Shown here one piece after another: positions 31,847 through 40,968 of a stretch of DNA of 64,000 nucleotides. Location: NCBI RefSeq assembly GCF_001571085.1, contig NZ_BCTC01000003.1, forward strand, positions 62,001-126,000. The letters are read 5' to 3'. The position numbers were made by a program, and so were the translations under genes. The stretch is from Azohydromonas lata NBRC 102462. GTDB lineage: Bacteria > Pseudomonadota > Gammaproteobacteria > Burkholderiales > Burkholderiaceae_C. Under the pieces are notes generated by a model. It did not search any database. It saw nothing but the letters and a program-made list of their open reading frames with translations, and was not told where the DNA came from. Numbering within the stretch: position 1 is the first letter of the stretch; each line of letters opens with the position of its first letter.

Positions 31847-32353
31847 TCAAATGCCAGCTGGCTTTTGAATTTTCTTGACGTAAACACCATACTCGACGCC
31901 ATGAATATCCGGCGTTCGCGACACCCATTGGAAACCCATGCGCTCGTACATGGGCAGCGCGACATCCATGATCTTGCTGGTGTGCAGCGCAAATTCCGTC
32001 GCACCGTCCCGCTCGGCCCGCTGCAGGCATGCCCGCGCCAAGGCCCGCCCAATACCCCGCCCCCGTGCACCCGGCGCCACGACCAGCATGCGCATGATGG
32101 GCCAGTGCGGCTTGAAGAAATCCGCCTTGGTGGCACCGGGACCCACGTAGGCAACGGCGCCGAGAATTCTTCCATCCAGTTCAGCCAGCACGATTTCACC
32201 GGTCTGCGCCAGTGCGGCCATGTTGGCGATTTTGGACTGGAATAACGGCCAGTCCTGGTAAGCGCCTTCGTATTGTTGAAAAGCTTCAAGTGCCAGGGCG
32301 TTGATCCGTGCAGCGTCCTGGAAACAAAACTCTCTCAAGGAAAAATCATTCAT
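31847..32353 (-). CDS. GNAT N-acetyltransferase
   Basis: A complete 168-residue GNAT enzyme: MLVVAPGARGRGIGRALARACL is the acetyl-CoA pyrophosphate loop (RGRGIG) and helix, and PMYERMGFQW the C-terminal motif. The acceptor is unknown. It precedes the EVE gene by 21 bases on the same strand. It is not the parent of the nearby GNAT fragment, which differs in sequence and composition. The 160-base gap upstream, to the exporter stop, is A/T-rich and may hold a promoter. Confidence 0.85.
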   Translation of the reverse strand: MNDFSLREFCFQDAARINALALEAFQQYEGAYQDWPLFQSKIANMAALAQTGEIVLAELDGRILGAVAYVGPGATKADFFKPHWPIMRMLVVAPGARGRGIGRALARACLQRAERDGATEFALHTSKIMDVALPMYERMGFQWVSRTPDIHGVEYGVYVKKIQKPAGI

Positions 32354-32513
32354 CGCGGGCAGCCACGCTGTCGGGAGTGGTCGGATTCACCCGCAACGAT
32401 AAGGCTGCCGCAATTTTTCGACCTTCGTGTTTCTCTTTTTCCAGGCAAATATTCGGACAGGAAATAATTATTTACGGCAATCCGTGAAGAATTACCGCTG
32501 CGGCAACCCGCCG

Positions 32514-34241
32514 TCAAACCCAGTGATACCCGTCCGCCGGCAGCAATTTCCACCGCCCCTCCCCCTGCAGCTCCAGCACCTGGCGGTGGTATTTCTGCAG
32601 CGCCGGGCGGTGGCTGATGCTCACCGGCGTGATGGAGAGCTCCTCCAGTTGCGCATAGAGCAGCTCCTCGTTGGCCGCGTCCAGCGCGCTGGTGGATTCG
32701 TCCAGCAGCGCGTAGCGCGGCCGCGCCACCAGGGCGCGCGCAAAGGCCAGGCGCTGCTGCTCGCCCACCGACAGCAGCTTTCCCCAGTCGCGCTCGGCCG
32801 CGAGGCCGCCCACGCGGTCGGCCAGCGTGGGCAGGTTCACGCGCTGCAGCCACTGCAGCAGCTCCTCGTCGCTGATCTCTCGGTCCACGTGCGGATAAAG
32901 CATTTGTGTGCGCAGGTCGCCCGGGGGCAGGTAGGGGCGCTGGGGCAGGAAGAGCATGTCCGCCCCGGCCGGGCGCACCACCTGGCCATGGCCCGTGTTC
33001 CACAGCCCCGCCATCACCCGCAGCAGCGAGCTCTTGCCGGAGCCGCTTGGGCCCACGATCAGCAGCCCCTGGTGCGGCTGCACGGTGAAGCTCACGTGGT
33101 TGATGAGCACCTGCTCGCGCTGCGGCGTGAGCACGCTCACCCCCTGCACCGCCAGCTCCGCGCCGTGGACGAGCCGCACGTGCTCCACGCCCGCCTCGCG
33201 CTCCGACGGGGGCCGCGACTGCTCGTGCAAGACCTGCTGGAAACCGTAAAGCCGCTCGATGCCGGCGCCAAAGCGGCTCAAGCCCTCGAAGTGCTCCACC
33301 ACCACGGTGAGCGCGCTCAGGATGGCCGAGAAGGCGCCGGCCGCCTGCACGGCGGCGCCCACCTCCAGCGTGCCGTTGAGCACGTCCGGCGCCACCACGA
33401 TGCTGGGCAGCGCCAGCGTGAGGAAGCTGTGCGCGTACTGGAACAGGTTCAGCTTCAACTGCCAGCGCAGCACCTTCTGGTAGTTGCGGTAGGCGAAGTC
33501 GAAGACGCGCTGCAGGGCCGTCATCTCGCGCGGCTCGCCCTCGTAGAAGGCGATGGGCTCGGCGTTCTCGCGCACGCGCACGAGGTTGAAGCGGAAGTCC
33601 GCCTCGCGCTGCAGCTGCGCGAAGTTCAGCGGGATCAGCCGCTTGCCGAACACCGCCGCGGTGAAGAAGGTGGCGAAGATGGCGTAGCCGATGAGCACCA
33701 CCACCAGCAGCCGCGAGATGTTCCACAGCACGCTGGTGAAGGCCACGAGCTGGATCACGGAGCCCAGCACGATCATGGAGAAGTACAGCGACTGCGAGGT
33801 CAGGCTGTTGATGTCCTCGGCAATGCGCTGGTCCGGGTTGTCCAGCGCCGAGACGGCGTTGAGCTTGTAGTAGGCGCGGTGGCCCAGGTAGTGGCCGAGG
33901 AAATACGTGGTCATCCAGCGCCGCCAGCGCAGGCCCAGCGTGTCGCGGACGAAGTAATAGAGCGCGTAGATGGGCACCGCGAAGGCCAGCCACTGCAGGA
34001 AGCGGGTGATGGCGCTCCAGAAGCGGTCGGCGTCGCGCGCGGCCAGCGCCGAGGTGAATTCGCCGGTCTCGTGGTTGAAGGCCACGGCAAAACCGGTTTG
34101 CGCCAGCAGCAGCGCCATGAGCACGGCCAGCATGGCCGCGGCGCGCCAGCGTTCCTCCGAGGTCCAGTAGGGGGCCGCAATGGCCTTGAAGCGGTGCAGC
34201 AGGCGGGCGTTGAAGCCCGGTTGTTGGGGTTCGTTCGACAT
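32514..34241 (-). CDS. YddA/SbmA-like ABC transporter (fused permease-ATPase)
   Basis: The 575-residue half-transporter has an N-terminal membrane domain of the ABC_membrane_2 type with about six helices ([15 protein letters not shown] is the family EAA-like loop) and a C-terminal ATPase. The ATPase has Walker [11 protein letters not shown], signature [15 protein letters not shown], Walker [13 protein letters not shown] and SISHR. This layout matches E. coli YddA and peroxisomal ABCD proteins. The substrate is unknown; relatives handle fatty acyl compounds or peptides. ATG 34241 is the family start. It is divergent from kynU with a 154-base gap. Confidence 0.85.
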   Translation of the reverse strand: MSNEPQQPGFNARLLHRFKAIAAPYWTSEERWRAAAMLAVLMALLLAQTGFAVAFNHETGEFTSALAARDADRFWSAITRFLQWLAFAVPIYALYYFVRDTLGLRWRRWMTTYFLGHYLGHRAYYKLNAVSALDNPDQRIAEDINSLTSQSLYFSMIVLGSVIQLVAFTSVLWNISRLLVVVLIGYAIFATFFTAAVFGKRLIPLNFAQLQREADFRFNLVRVRENAEPIAFYEGEPREMTALQRVFDFAYRNYQKVLRWQLKLNLFQYAHSFLTLALPSIVVAPDVLNGTLEVGAAVQAAGAFSAILSALTVVVEHFEGLSRFGAGIERLYGFQQVLHEQSRPPSEREAGVEHVRLVHGAELAVQGVSVLTPQREQVLINHVSFTVQPHQGLLIVGPSGSGKSSLLRVMAGLWNTGHGQVVRPAGADMLFLPQRPYLPPGDLRTQMLYPHVDREISDEELLQWLQRVNLPTLADRVGGLAAERDWGKLLSVGEQQRLAFARALVARPRYALLDESTSALDAANEELLYAQLEELSITPVSISHRPALQKYHRQVLELQGEGRWKLLPADGYHWV

Positions 34242-34395
34242 CCATGTGGCGCCGGGCGAGGGCGCGAATCCCTGGTTGATCTTAGAGGGGGGCCCCTGCC
34301 CTCCCGCCTGCGGATCATCCCGCGGCGGGAAGCGCAAACGTTGCGCGCAGGTACAGTGGCCGCCCCAAAACTTGACGCCCCCAGGAGCGACCGCC

Positions 34396-35646
34396 ATGCC
34401 CACCCGCGACGATTGCCTGCAACTGGATGCCCGCGACCCGCTCGCCGGCCTGCGTGAAGCCTTCGACTTGCCGGCCGGCGTGGTCTACCTCGACGGCAAT
34501 TCGCTGGGCCCGCGGCCCAAGGCCGCGGCCGAACGCGCGGCGCAGGTGGTGGCGCAGGAATGGGGCCAGGGGCTGATCCGCAGCTGGAACGATGCGGGCT
34601 GGTTCACGCTGCCGCGCCGCTTGGGCGACCGCCTGGCGCCGCTCATTGGCGCGGGCCCCGGCGAGGTGCTGGTGACGGACACCACGTCGGTGAACCTGTT
34701 CAAGCTGCTGGCCGCGATGCTGGCGCACCAGCACGCACGGCAGCCGCGGCGGCGGGCCATCGTCTGCGAGCGCGGCAACTTCCCCACCGACCTGCACATC
34801 GCCCAGGGCCTGGCCAAGCTGCTGCAGCAGGGCCACGAGCTGCGCCTGGTGGACCGCGCCGAGGACATCCCCGCGGCGCTGGCCGACGACGTGGCCGTGC
34901 TCATGCTCACCCAGGTGGACTACCGCACGGGCGCGCTGCACGACATGGCGGCCCTCACCGCGCTGGCGCACGGGCACGGCGCCCTGGCGCTGTGGGACCT
35001 GGCGCACAGCGCGGGCGCGCTGCCCGTGGACCTGCGCGGCGCCGACGCCGACGCGGCCGTGGGCTGCACCTACAAGTACCTGAACGGCGGCCCGGGCTCG
35101 CCGGCCTTCCTGTGGGTCGCCCCGCGCTGGCAAGCCGTGTTCGAGACGCCGCTTTCCGGCTGGTGGGGCCACGCCGAGCCCTTTGCCATGGAGCCCCAGT
35201 ACCGGCCGGACCCGGGCGTCGGCCGCTTTCTTTGCGGCACGCAGGCCATCGTCTCGCAGTCGCTGGTGGCGTGCGGGCTGGACGTGTTCGAGCGCACGGA
35301 CATGGCTTGCCTACGCACGAAGTCGCTGGCGCTGACGGACCTGTTCATCGCCCTGGTGGAGGAGCGCTGCGCGGGCTTCCCGCTGGAGCTGGTCACGCCG
35401 CGCGAGCACGCGCGCCGCGGCAGCCAGGTGAGCTGGCGCCATCCGCAGGGCTACGCGGTGATGCAGGCCCTCATCGCCGCCGGCGTGATCGGCGACTACC
35501 GCGAGCCCGGCATCCTGCGCTTCGGCTTCACGCCGCTGTACACGCGCTTCGTGGACGTGTGGGAGGCCGTGGAGGCGCTGCGCGACGTGCTGCAAAACGA
35601 GACCTGGCGCGAGGCGCGTTTTCAAACCCGCTCGGCCGTGACCTGA
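34396..35646 (+). CDS. kynU: kynureninase
   Basis: The 416-residue PLP enzyme splits kynurenine to anthranilate and alanine. [11 protein letters not shown] opens the protein, [11 protein letters not shown] binds the cofactor phosphate, [16 protein letters not shown] carries the Asp that contacts PLP, and Lys227 in [15 protein letters not shown] forms the Schiff base. Length is normal. AGGAG lies at 34383-34387. The partner genes kynA and kynB are not adjacent. The divergent gap may carry a regulator site but none was identified. Confidence 0.96.
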   Translation: MPTRDDCLQLDARDPLAGLREAFDLPAGVVYLDGNSLGPRPKAAAERAAQVVAQEWGQGLIRSWNDAGWFTLPRRLGDRLAPLIGAGPGEVLVTDTTSVNLFKLLAAMLAHQHARQPRRRAIVCERGNFPTDLHIAQGLAKLLQQGHELRLVDRAEDIPAALADDVAVLMLTQVDYRTGALHDMAALTALAHGHGALALWDLAHSAGALPVDLRGADADAAVGCTYKYLNGGPGSPAFLWVAPRWQAVFETPLSGWWGHAEPFAMEPQYRPDPGVGRFLCGTQAIVSQSLVACGLDVFERTDMACLRTKSLALTDLFIALVEERCAGFPLELVTPREHARRGSQVSWRHPQGYAVMQALIAAGVIGDYREPGILRFGFTPLYTRFVDVWEAVEALRDVLQNETWREARFQTRSAVT

Positions 35647-35664
35647 GCCGCCACCCTCCTCGGG

Positions 35665-35680
35665 GGCCCGCTCCCGGGCC
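35665..35680. repeat. short GC hairpin after kynU
   Basis: GGCCCG (35665-35670) pairs with CGGGCC (35675-35680), loop four bases, 18 bases after the kynU stop, followed by an A/T-containing ATAAAT. It could end kynU transcription weakly. Confidence 0.35.
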
Positions 35681-35752
35681 ATAAATCCCTCTCGCCGCCA
35701 TCCCCTGCACCGGGCAGACTGCCCGCTTTCCACGCGAAGCGGGGGCCCCTGG

Positions 35753-38656
35753 ATGAAGAGCGCGTTGTGGCTGTTGCTGGTGGTGCTGGCGGGTGCCGCC
35801 GCGTCGGCTTCCTTGGGCCCGCCCGCGGCCATTGGGCTGCTGGCCGCCCTGGGCCTGTGGCTGCTGCAGCGCCAGCAGCGGCTGGAGAGCGAAGTGCGGC
35901 AACTGCGCCAGGCGCTGCAGGCCCTGCGCGACGCCTCCCCGGCCATGGCGCCTGAGGCCGTCACCGCCACCGCGCCGTCCCCCAGCCTGGAGGAGGAAGC
36001 GCTCCCGGCCGACGCGCCGCCCGGTCCGCCCGCGCGGCCTGCCAGGCCCGCCGCAAGCGCCCCGCCGCGCGAGCCCGCGCTCGAACCCGTTGCCGCCGCG
36101 CCCGTGATGGCGGTTGAAGTGGCCTTCGCCTCCACGGCGCTGGACGCCCCGCCTTCGCCCGCCACGGCAGCAGAGCGCGACGAGCGCAGCCCCTTCGTGA
36201 CCAGCTCCCTGGGCGACACGCTCAAGGCCTGGGTGGCGGGCGGCAACACCATCGTGCGGCTGGCCGTGTTGATCCTGTTCCTGGGCGTGGCCTTCCTGTT
36301 GCGCTACGCGGCCGAGCACGCGCTGGTGCCCGTGGAGCTGCGCCTGGCCGGCGTGGCCGTGGCGGCCGTCGCGCTCGTCCTGCTGGGCTGGCGCTTGCGC
36401 GGGAAGCGGCGGGGCTACGGGCTGTCGCTGCAGGGCGCGGGCGTGGGCGTGCTGTACCTGACGCTGTTCGCGGCGCTGCGCCTCTACGAGCTCCTGCCGC
36501 CCGCGCTGGCCTTCGCGCTGCTGGCCGCTTTGGGCGCCTTCGCGGCCCTGCTGGCGCTGCGGCAGGATGCTTTACCCCTGGCCGTGCTGGGCAGCACGGG
36601 CGGCTTCCTCGCCCCCGTGCTCACCAGCACCGGCGAGGGCAGCCACGTCGCCCTCTTCGGCTACTACCTGCTGCTGAACCTGGGCATCGCCTTCATCGCG
36701 CGGCACAAGGCCTGGAAGCTGCTCAACCTCGTGGGCCTGGGCTTCACCTTCGGCATCGGCCTGGGCTGGGGGCTGAAGTCCTGGCGGCCGGAGCTGTTCT
36801 GGAGCACGGAGCTTTTCCTGGCCGCCCACGTGGCGCTGTACCTGTGGATCGCGGTGCAGTACGCGCTGCGCCTGTCGGCGCCACCCGCGGACGGCGCCGC
36901 GCCGCGCGCCGCCTATGCCGACGCCGGGCTGCTGTTCGGCATGCCGCTGGCCGCCTTCGGCCTGCAGGCCGGCATGCTCCAGGGCGAGCCGCTGGCGCTG
37001 GCCGCTTCGGCGGCGGCGCTGGCCGGCGTGTACGTGCTGCTGGGCACCTGGCTGTGGCGGCGCCTGGGCGAGCGGCTGCGCCTGGTCACCGAAGGTTTGC
37101 TCGCCTTGGGCCTCACCTTCCTGGCGCTGGTGGCACCGCTGGCGCTGGACGCGCGCTGGACCGGCTTCACTTGGGCGCTGCAGGGGGCGGGCATCGCCTG
37201 GATCGCGCTGCGCCAGCACCGCGGCTGGGCCCTGGCGCTGGGCGTGGCGCTGCAGGCGCTGTCGCTGCTGTCCTTCTGGTCGCAGCCGCAGGCCGCCACG
37301 GCCTGGACCTTCGCCAACCCGGTCTTCCTGGGCGTGGCGGTCATAGGCGCCGCGCTGCTCCTCACCGCGCGGCAGCTCCAGCAGGCCGCGCCCCAAGCCG
37401 TTGCCTGGCCGGTGGACGGCCTGCCGCGCCTGGGCCTGGCGCTGCGCGTCACGCCGGGCGGCCTGTACGCCACGCACGCCGCGCTGCTGGGCCTGGCCGT
37501 GCTGCACCTGGTGGCCGGCGTGCTGCAGGAGGCGGCACGCGCGCCCTGGCGCTGGCCGGACCTGCCGCAGCTCACGCTCATCGCCCTGGCCGTGCTGGCC
37601 CTGCCGTTCGAGGCGCTGCACCGCCGCCTGCGCTGGCCGGAGCTGTCCGTGGCCGCGCGCGCGGTGCTGGGCGTGGCGCCGCCGTTTGCGCTGCTTGGGC
37701 TGTCGGCGTCGCAATGGGACTTCGGCGACCCCTGGCCCTGGTGGTGGCCGGCGGGCACGCTGGCGCTGCTGGCCTGGATGTCCGCCGCCGCCTGGGTGCT
37801 GCACCGGCTGGACCACGACCCCGCCCCCGGCCGCTGGCGCCGCAGCCTGCGCGCCGAGCATTTGCTCGTCGCCTGGACCGCGCTCATCGCCGCCGCGCTG
37901 TGGAGCCACGCCGCCATGACGGCCCTGGCCCCGCGCCACGAGAGCTGGACGGCCGCCGCCGTGCTCGCCGGCCCAACGGCCCTGGCGTGGGCCGCGCTGG
38001 GTGCGCTGCGGCGCGGGCGCTGGCCCGTGGCCGTCCACCCCGACGCCTGGCTGCGCGGCTGGGCCGCGCCCTGGCTGGCGCTCATGGCGCTGTGGAGCCT
38101 GCTGGCCAATGCCTTTGCCGACGGCGGCATGGCGCCGCTGCCCTACGTGCCGCTGCTCAACCCCGTGGACCTGGGCCATGTGCTGATGCTGCTGTACGCG
38201 CTGCGGCTGCGCCGGGCATGGGTGTCGCGCTGGAGCGGCTGGGCGCTGCCGCGCGGCGTGCTCGTCGCGGCAGGACTGCTGGCTTTTTGGTGGCTCAACA
38301 GCCTGCTGGTGCGCACGCTCCACCAGTGGGCCGGCACGCCGCTGTGGGCCGATGGCACCTTGGGCAGCGGCCTGGTGCAGACCACGCTGACCATCGCCTG
38401 GACGCTGTGCGCGCTGGCCGCCATGTTCCTGGCCACGCGGCGCTTCGGTGCGGCGCTCGCCCGCCCGGTGTGGCTGTTGGGCGCGGCGCTGCTGGCGCTG
38501 ACCGTGGGCAAGCTCATGCTGGTGGACCTGGGCCACACCAGCGCACTGCAGCGCATCGTGTCCTTCCTGGGCGTGGGCGCGCTGATGCTGGTCATCGGCT
38601 ACGTGTCGCCGCTGCCGCCGTCCGCGGGCGCAGCGCGGCGGGAGGCGTCCACGTGA
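35753..38656 (+). CDS. DUF2339 multi-pass membrane protein
   Basis: This 967-residue protein starts with one hydrophobic segment, a Pro/Ala-rich cytoplasmic-like region (about 60-145) and then more than twenty hydrophobic segments to the C-terminus. LKAWVAGGNTIVRLAVLILFLGVAFLLRYAAE is the DUF2339 opening (recognised in parts: GGNTIVRLAVLIL, GVAFLLRYAAE), with YGLSLQGAGVGVLYLT and LGSTGGFLAPVL further on. Function unknown. The next gene, DUF3999, overlaps its stop by four bases; this pair is conserved in many proteobacteria, so they probably form one complex. Confidence 0.88.
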   Translation: MKSALWLLLVVLAGAAASASLGPPAAIGLLAALGLWLLQRQQRLESEVRQLRQALQALRDASPAMAPEAVTATAPSPSLEEEALPADAPPGPPARPARPAASAPPREPALEPVAAAPVMAVEVAFASTALDAPPSPATAAERDERSPFVTSSLGDTLKAWVAGGNTIVRLAVLILFLGVAFLLRYAAEHALVPVELRLAGVAVAAVALVLLGWRLRGKRRGYGLSLQGAGVGVLYLTLFAALRLYELLPPALAFALLAALGAFAALLALRQDALPLAVLGSTGGFLAPVLTSTGEGSHVALFGYYLLLNLGIAFIARHKAWKLLNLVGLGFTFGIGLGWGLKSWRPELFWSTELFLAAHVALYLWIAVQYALRLSAPPADGAAPRAAYADAGLLFGMPLAAFGLQAGMLQGEPLALAASAAALAGVYVLLGTWLWRRLGERLRLVTEGLLALGLTFLALVAPLALDARWTGFTWALQGAGIAWIALRQHRGWALALGVALQALSLLSFWSQPQAATAWTFANPVFLGVAVIGAALLLTARQLQQAAPQAVAWPVDGLPRLGLALRVTPGGLYATHAALLGLAVLHLVAGVLQEAARAPWRWPDLPQLTLIALAVLALPFEALHRRLRWPELSVAARAVLGVAPPFALLGLSASQWDFGDPWPWWWPAGTLALLAWMSAAAWVLHRLDHDPAPGRWRRSLRAEHLLVAWTALIAAALWSHAAMTALAPRHESWTAAAVLAGPTALAWAALGALRRGRWPVAVHPDAWLRGWAAPWLALMALWSLLANAFADGGMAPLPYVPLLNPVDLGHVLMLLYALRLRRAWVSRWSGWALPRGVLVAAGLLAFWWLNSLLVRTLHQWAGTPLWADGTLGSGLVQTTLTIAWTLCALAAMFLATRRFGAALARPVWLLGAALLALTVGKLMLVDLGHTSALQRIVSFLGVGALMLVIGYVSPLPPSAGAARREAST

Positions 38657-40185
38657 GCCGGCGCTGGACCATGGCCCTGCGCGGGTCGCCGGCCCCGCTC
38701 CTGCCCGCGCGCGGGCGAAGTTTGGGACGTCCCAAACGCCTGGTGGTGGCCACGCTGGCCGCGCTGGCTGGGGTGCTGGCCGCGCCGCTGCCGTCGCGGT
38801 CGCAGCCCGCAAATGACGCCCTGAACCGCTACGCCGCCACGGCGCCGCTGGCGCTTTCCGCCGCGGGCGGCGGGCTGCAGCGCGTGGCGCTGCCGCTGGC
38901 CGTGCTGCAGGCCTCGCGCAGCGCCGCTTGGGCCGACGTGCGCATCTTCAACGCCGCGGGCGAGCCCGTGCCGCTGGCTTGGGCCGGTGCGCCTGCGGCT
39001 GACACGCCGCCGCCGCGCGAGGTGGCGCTGCCGCGCTTCGACTGGCCCGGCGCGGTGGACGGCGCCGCCAGCGCGCCCGCGCCGCTGACCCTGCGCCTGC
39101 GCGCCGACGGCGCCGTGCTGGACGTGCAAAGCGGCGCGGCGGTGGCGGCCTCGGCCGCGGCATCGGACCCCGCCGCGCCCACGGCGCGCGCCTGGCTGCT
39201 GGATCTGCAGCCCCTGGGCCGCGAACGCCCCGCCGCGCTGCGCCTGGCTTGGGCGGCGCCGGCGCAGGGGCTGGAGCGGCGCGCGGCGGTGCAGGCCAGC
39301 GCCGACGCGCAGTCCTGGGAGGACGTGGGCATCGCCACGCTGGTGGACGTGCCCGGCGCCGACGCCGCCAGCGCCGCCCTGCGCCAGCCGCGCATCGCGC
39401 TCTCCGGCCTCACGCCGCAGCACCGTTACCTGCGCCTGGTCGTGCGCGGCGGCGTTTTCAACCTGCAAGGCGTGGTGGCCGAGCTGGCGGTGCCGGTGGC
39501 GGCTGAAGCCGGCCTGGACAGCGCGCGTTTTACTTTGCAGGCCGACGGCGAGCGCGCCTGGCGGCTGGACGCGGGGGCGCTGCTGCCGGCCTCGCTGCTG
39601 CAGGTGAACCTGGCCGAGGACAACGCCGTGGCGCCGCTGCGCGTGCTGCGCCGCGCCGAGGGGCGCGTTGGGCGGGGCGACGCGCCGTGGCTGCCCGTGG
39701 CGCTGCTCACCGCCTACCGTTTCCAGCGCGACGGCAGCACGCTGCAGGCGCCCGCGCAGCCGCTGGACGGCGCCCTGGCTCGGCAATGGCGGCTGGAGCT
39801 GGACGCGCGCGTGCCGCCCCCGGCCGCGCCGCCGCAGGCCACGCTGTGGTGGCGGGCGCCGCAGGTGGTGTTTGCCGCGCGCGGCGGCGCGCCTTTCACG
39901 CTGGCGGTTGGGCGCGAGAAGGCGGCCGCGGTGGCGCTGCCGCTGCCCACCGTGCTGCCCGGCTGGGAAGCGGGCGCAGAGCACCGGCTGCCCGTGGCGA
40001 CGGTGGGCGCGCTGGCGGCGCAATCCGCCGCGCCGCGCGGCGTGCTGGACAGCCTGCGCGACGCCCCGGCCGACCAGCGGCGGCAATGGCTGCTGTGGGG
40101 GTTGCTGGTGGCGGCGGTGGGCGTGTTGGGTGGCCTGGCCTGGCGGCTGGGCAGGGAGATGAAGGGAAAAGACGGAGAAGGCTGA
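38653..40185 (+). CDS. DUF3999 exported protein, partner of DUF2339
   Basis: About 510 residues from the GTG at 38653, which overlaps the DUF2339 stop (GTGA); an ATG at 38671 is also possible. A hydrophobic signal (about 29-45) leads to a periplasmic domain of beta-rich character (LPLAVLQASRSAAWADVRIFNAAGEPVPLAW is the family start, seen in parts) and a C-terminal membrane helix (WLLWGLLVAAVGVLGGLAW). The final basic tail faces the cytoplasm. Function unknown; co-translation with DUF2339 suggests joint action in the inner membrane. Confidence 0.82.
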   Translation: MSRRWTMALRGSPAPLLPARGRSLGRPKRLVVATLAALAGVLAAPLPSRSQPANDALNRYAATAPLALSAAGGGLQRVALPLAVLQASRSAAWADVRIFNAAGEPVPLAWAGAPAADTPPPREVALPRFDWPGAVDGAASAPAPLTLRLRADGAVLDVQSGAAVAASAAASDPAAPTARAWLLDLQPLGRERPAALRLAWAAPAQGLERRAAVQASADAQSWEDVGIATLVDVPGADAASAALRQPRIALSGLTPQHRYLRLVVRGGVFNLQGVVAELAVPVAAEAGLDSARFTLQADGERAWRLDAGALLPASLLQVNLAEDNAVAPLRVLRRAEGRVGRGDAPWLPVALLTAYRFQRDGSTLQAPAQPLDGALARQWRLELDARVPPPAAPPQATLWWRAPQVVFAARGGAPFTLAVGREKAAAVALPLPTVLPGWEAGAEHRLPVATVGALAAQSAAPRGVLDSLRDAPADQRRQWLLWGLLVAAVGVLGGLAWRLGREMKGKDGEG

Positions 40186-40234
40186 GAAGGACTTCGTATC
40201 CGGTGAGCCAAGGCGCTTCACCCCCCTACTTCGT

Positions 40235-40254
40235 CATGCCCGCGAAAGCGGGCA
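40235..40254. repeat. REP-like palindrome
   Basis: ATGCCCGC GAAA GCGGGCAT is a perfect 8-bp inverted repeat with a GAAA tetraloop, in the setting CGTCATGCCCGC...GCATCCA. This resembles the dispersed GC-rich palindromes common in proteobacterial intergenic DNA. It stands 50 bases after the DUF3999 stop. Only one good copy occurs in the window. The rest of the 327-base gap (40186-40512) has no gene and no clear promoter. Confidence 0.6.
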
Positions 40255-40512
40255 TCCACGAGCGCCGAGGTGGGGCCTTCGAACGGCATCGCCCAGGGCC
40301 AGCGCCAGCACCCCGCGCAGCCCACCTTCCCGTTTTCCCGAACCCTCTCCTCAAGCCGCGCCTGACGCCGCGTGAAACCCCGGGGTGCGGGCCGGTGTCT
40401 AACTTGCTGCTGCCGGGCCGGCGGCCCCGGGCGCGCGGTGATGTGCCTGCGCGGGGCCGCCGAGCCGGCGGCCTTGTGCGCTGCCATCGAGCCCATCCTG
40501 AGGAGACCGCGA

Positions 40513-40860
40513 ATGAAGTCCGAGCTCAAGCCCAAGTCCAAGTCGCAACCGCAGGCCAGGACGGCCCTGCGCCTGGCCTGCCTGTTGTCCGCCGCCGGCT
40601 TGATCGCCGCGCTGGCCGGTTGCGCCTCCAACGCCAACACGGCCACCACCACGACCAAGGCCAACACGCCCATGCAGCAGACGCCCGCCACCGCCGCCAC
40701 GGCCACCGGCGTGTCGCCCCAGGTCGCGGGCACGGGCAGCGGCGGCACGGCGGCCACGCGCGACTGGGCCCAGGTGGACACCAACCGCGACGGGCTGGTG
40801 TCGCCGGACGAAATGGCGGCCTACCTGCAGGCCAATCCGGGGCCGCTCAAGGGCAAGTGA
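40513..40860 (+). CDS. small lipoprotein with an EF-hand-like loop
   Basis: The 115-residue protein has a lipobox (LIAALAGCAS), a Thr/Ala-rich linker and a C-terminal calcium-loop-like motif DTNRDGLVSPDE (about residues 96-107), which fits an EF-hand loop with Asp, Asn, Asp and a final Glu. Calcium binding in the periplasm is inferred. GAGGAG before ATG 40513 is a good ribosome site. Single gene. Confidence 0.7.
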   Translation: MKSELKPKSKSQPQARTALRLACLLSAAGLIAALAGCASNANTATTTTKANTPMQQTPATAATATGVSPQVAGTGSGGTAATRDWAQVDTNRDGLVSPDEMAAYLQANPGPLKGK

Positions 40861-40968
40861 GCGGCATGGACATCCCGCCCAGGCCGGCGGGAGCGCGGCG
40901 GCACGGCCCTGCGGCCGGCACGTCGCCGCGGCGGCGCCAGCGCGCGCACCGCGCCCCGCCTGTGCGCC

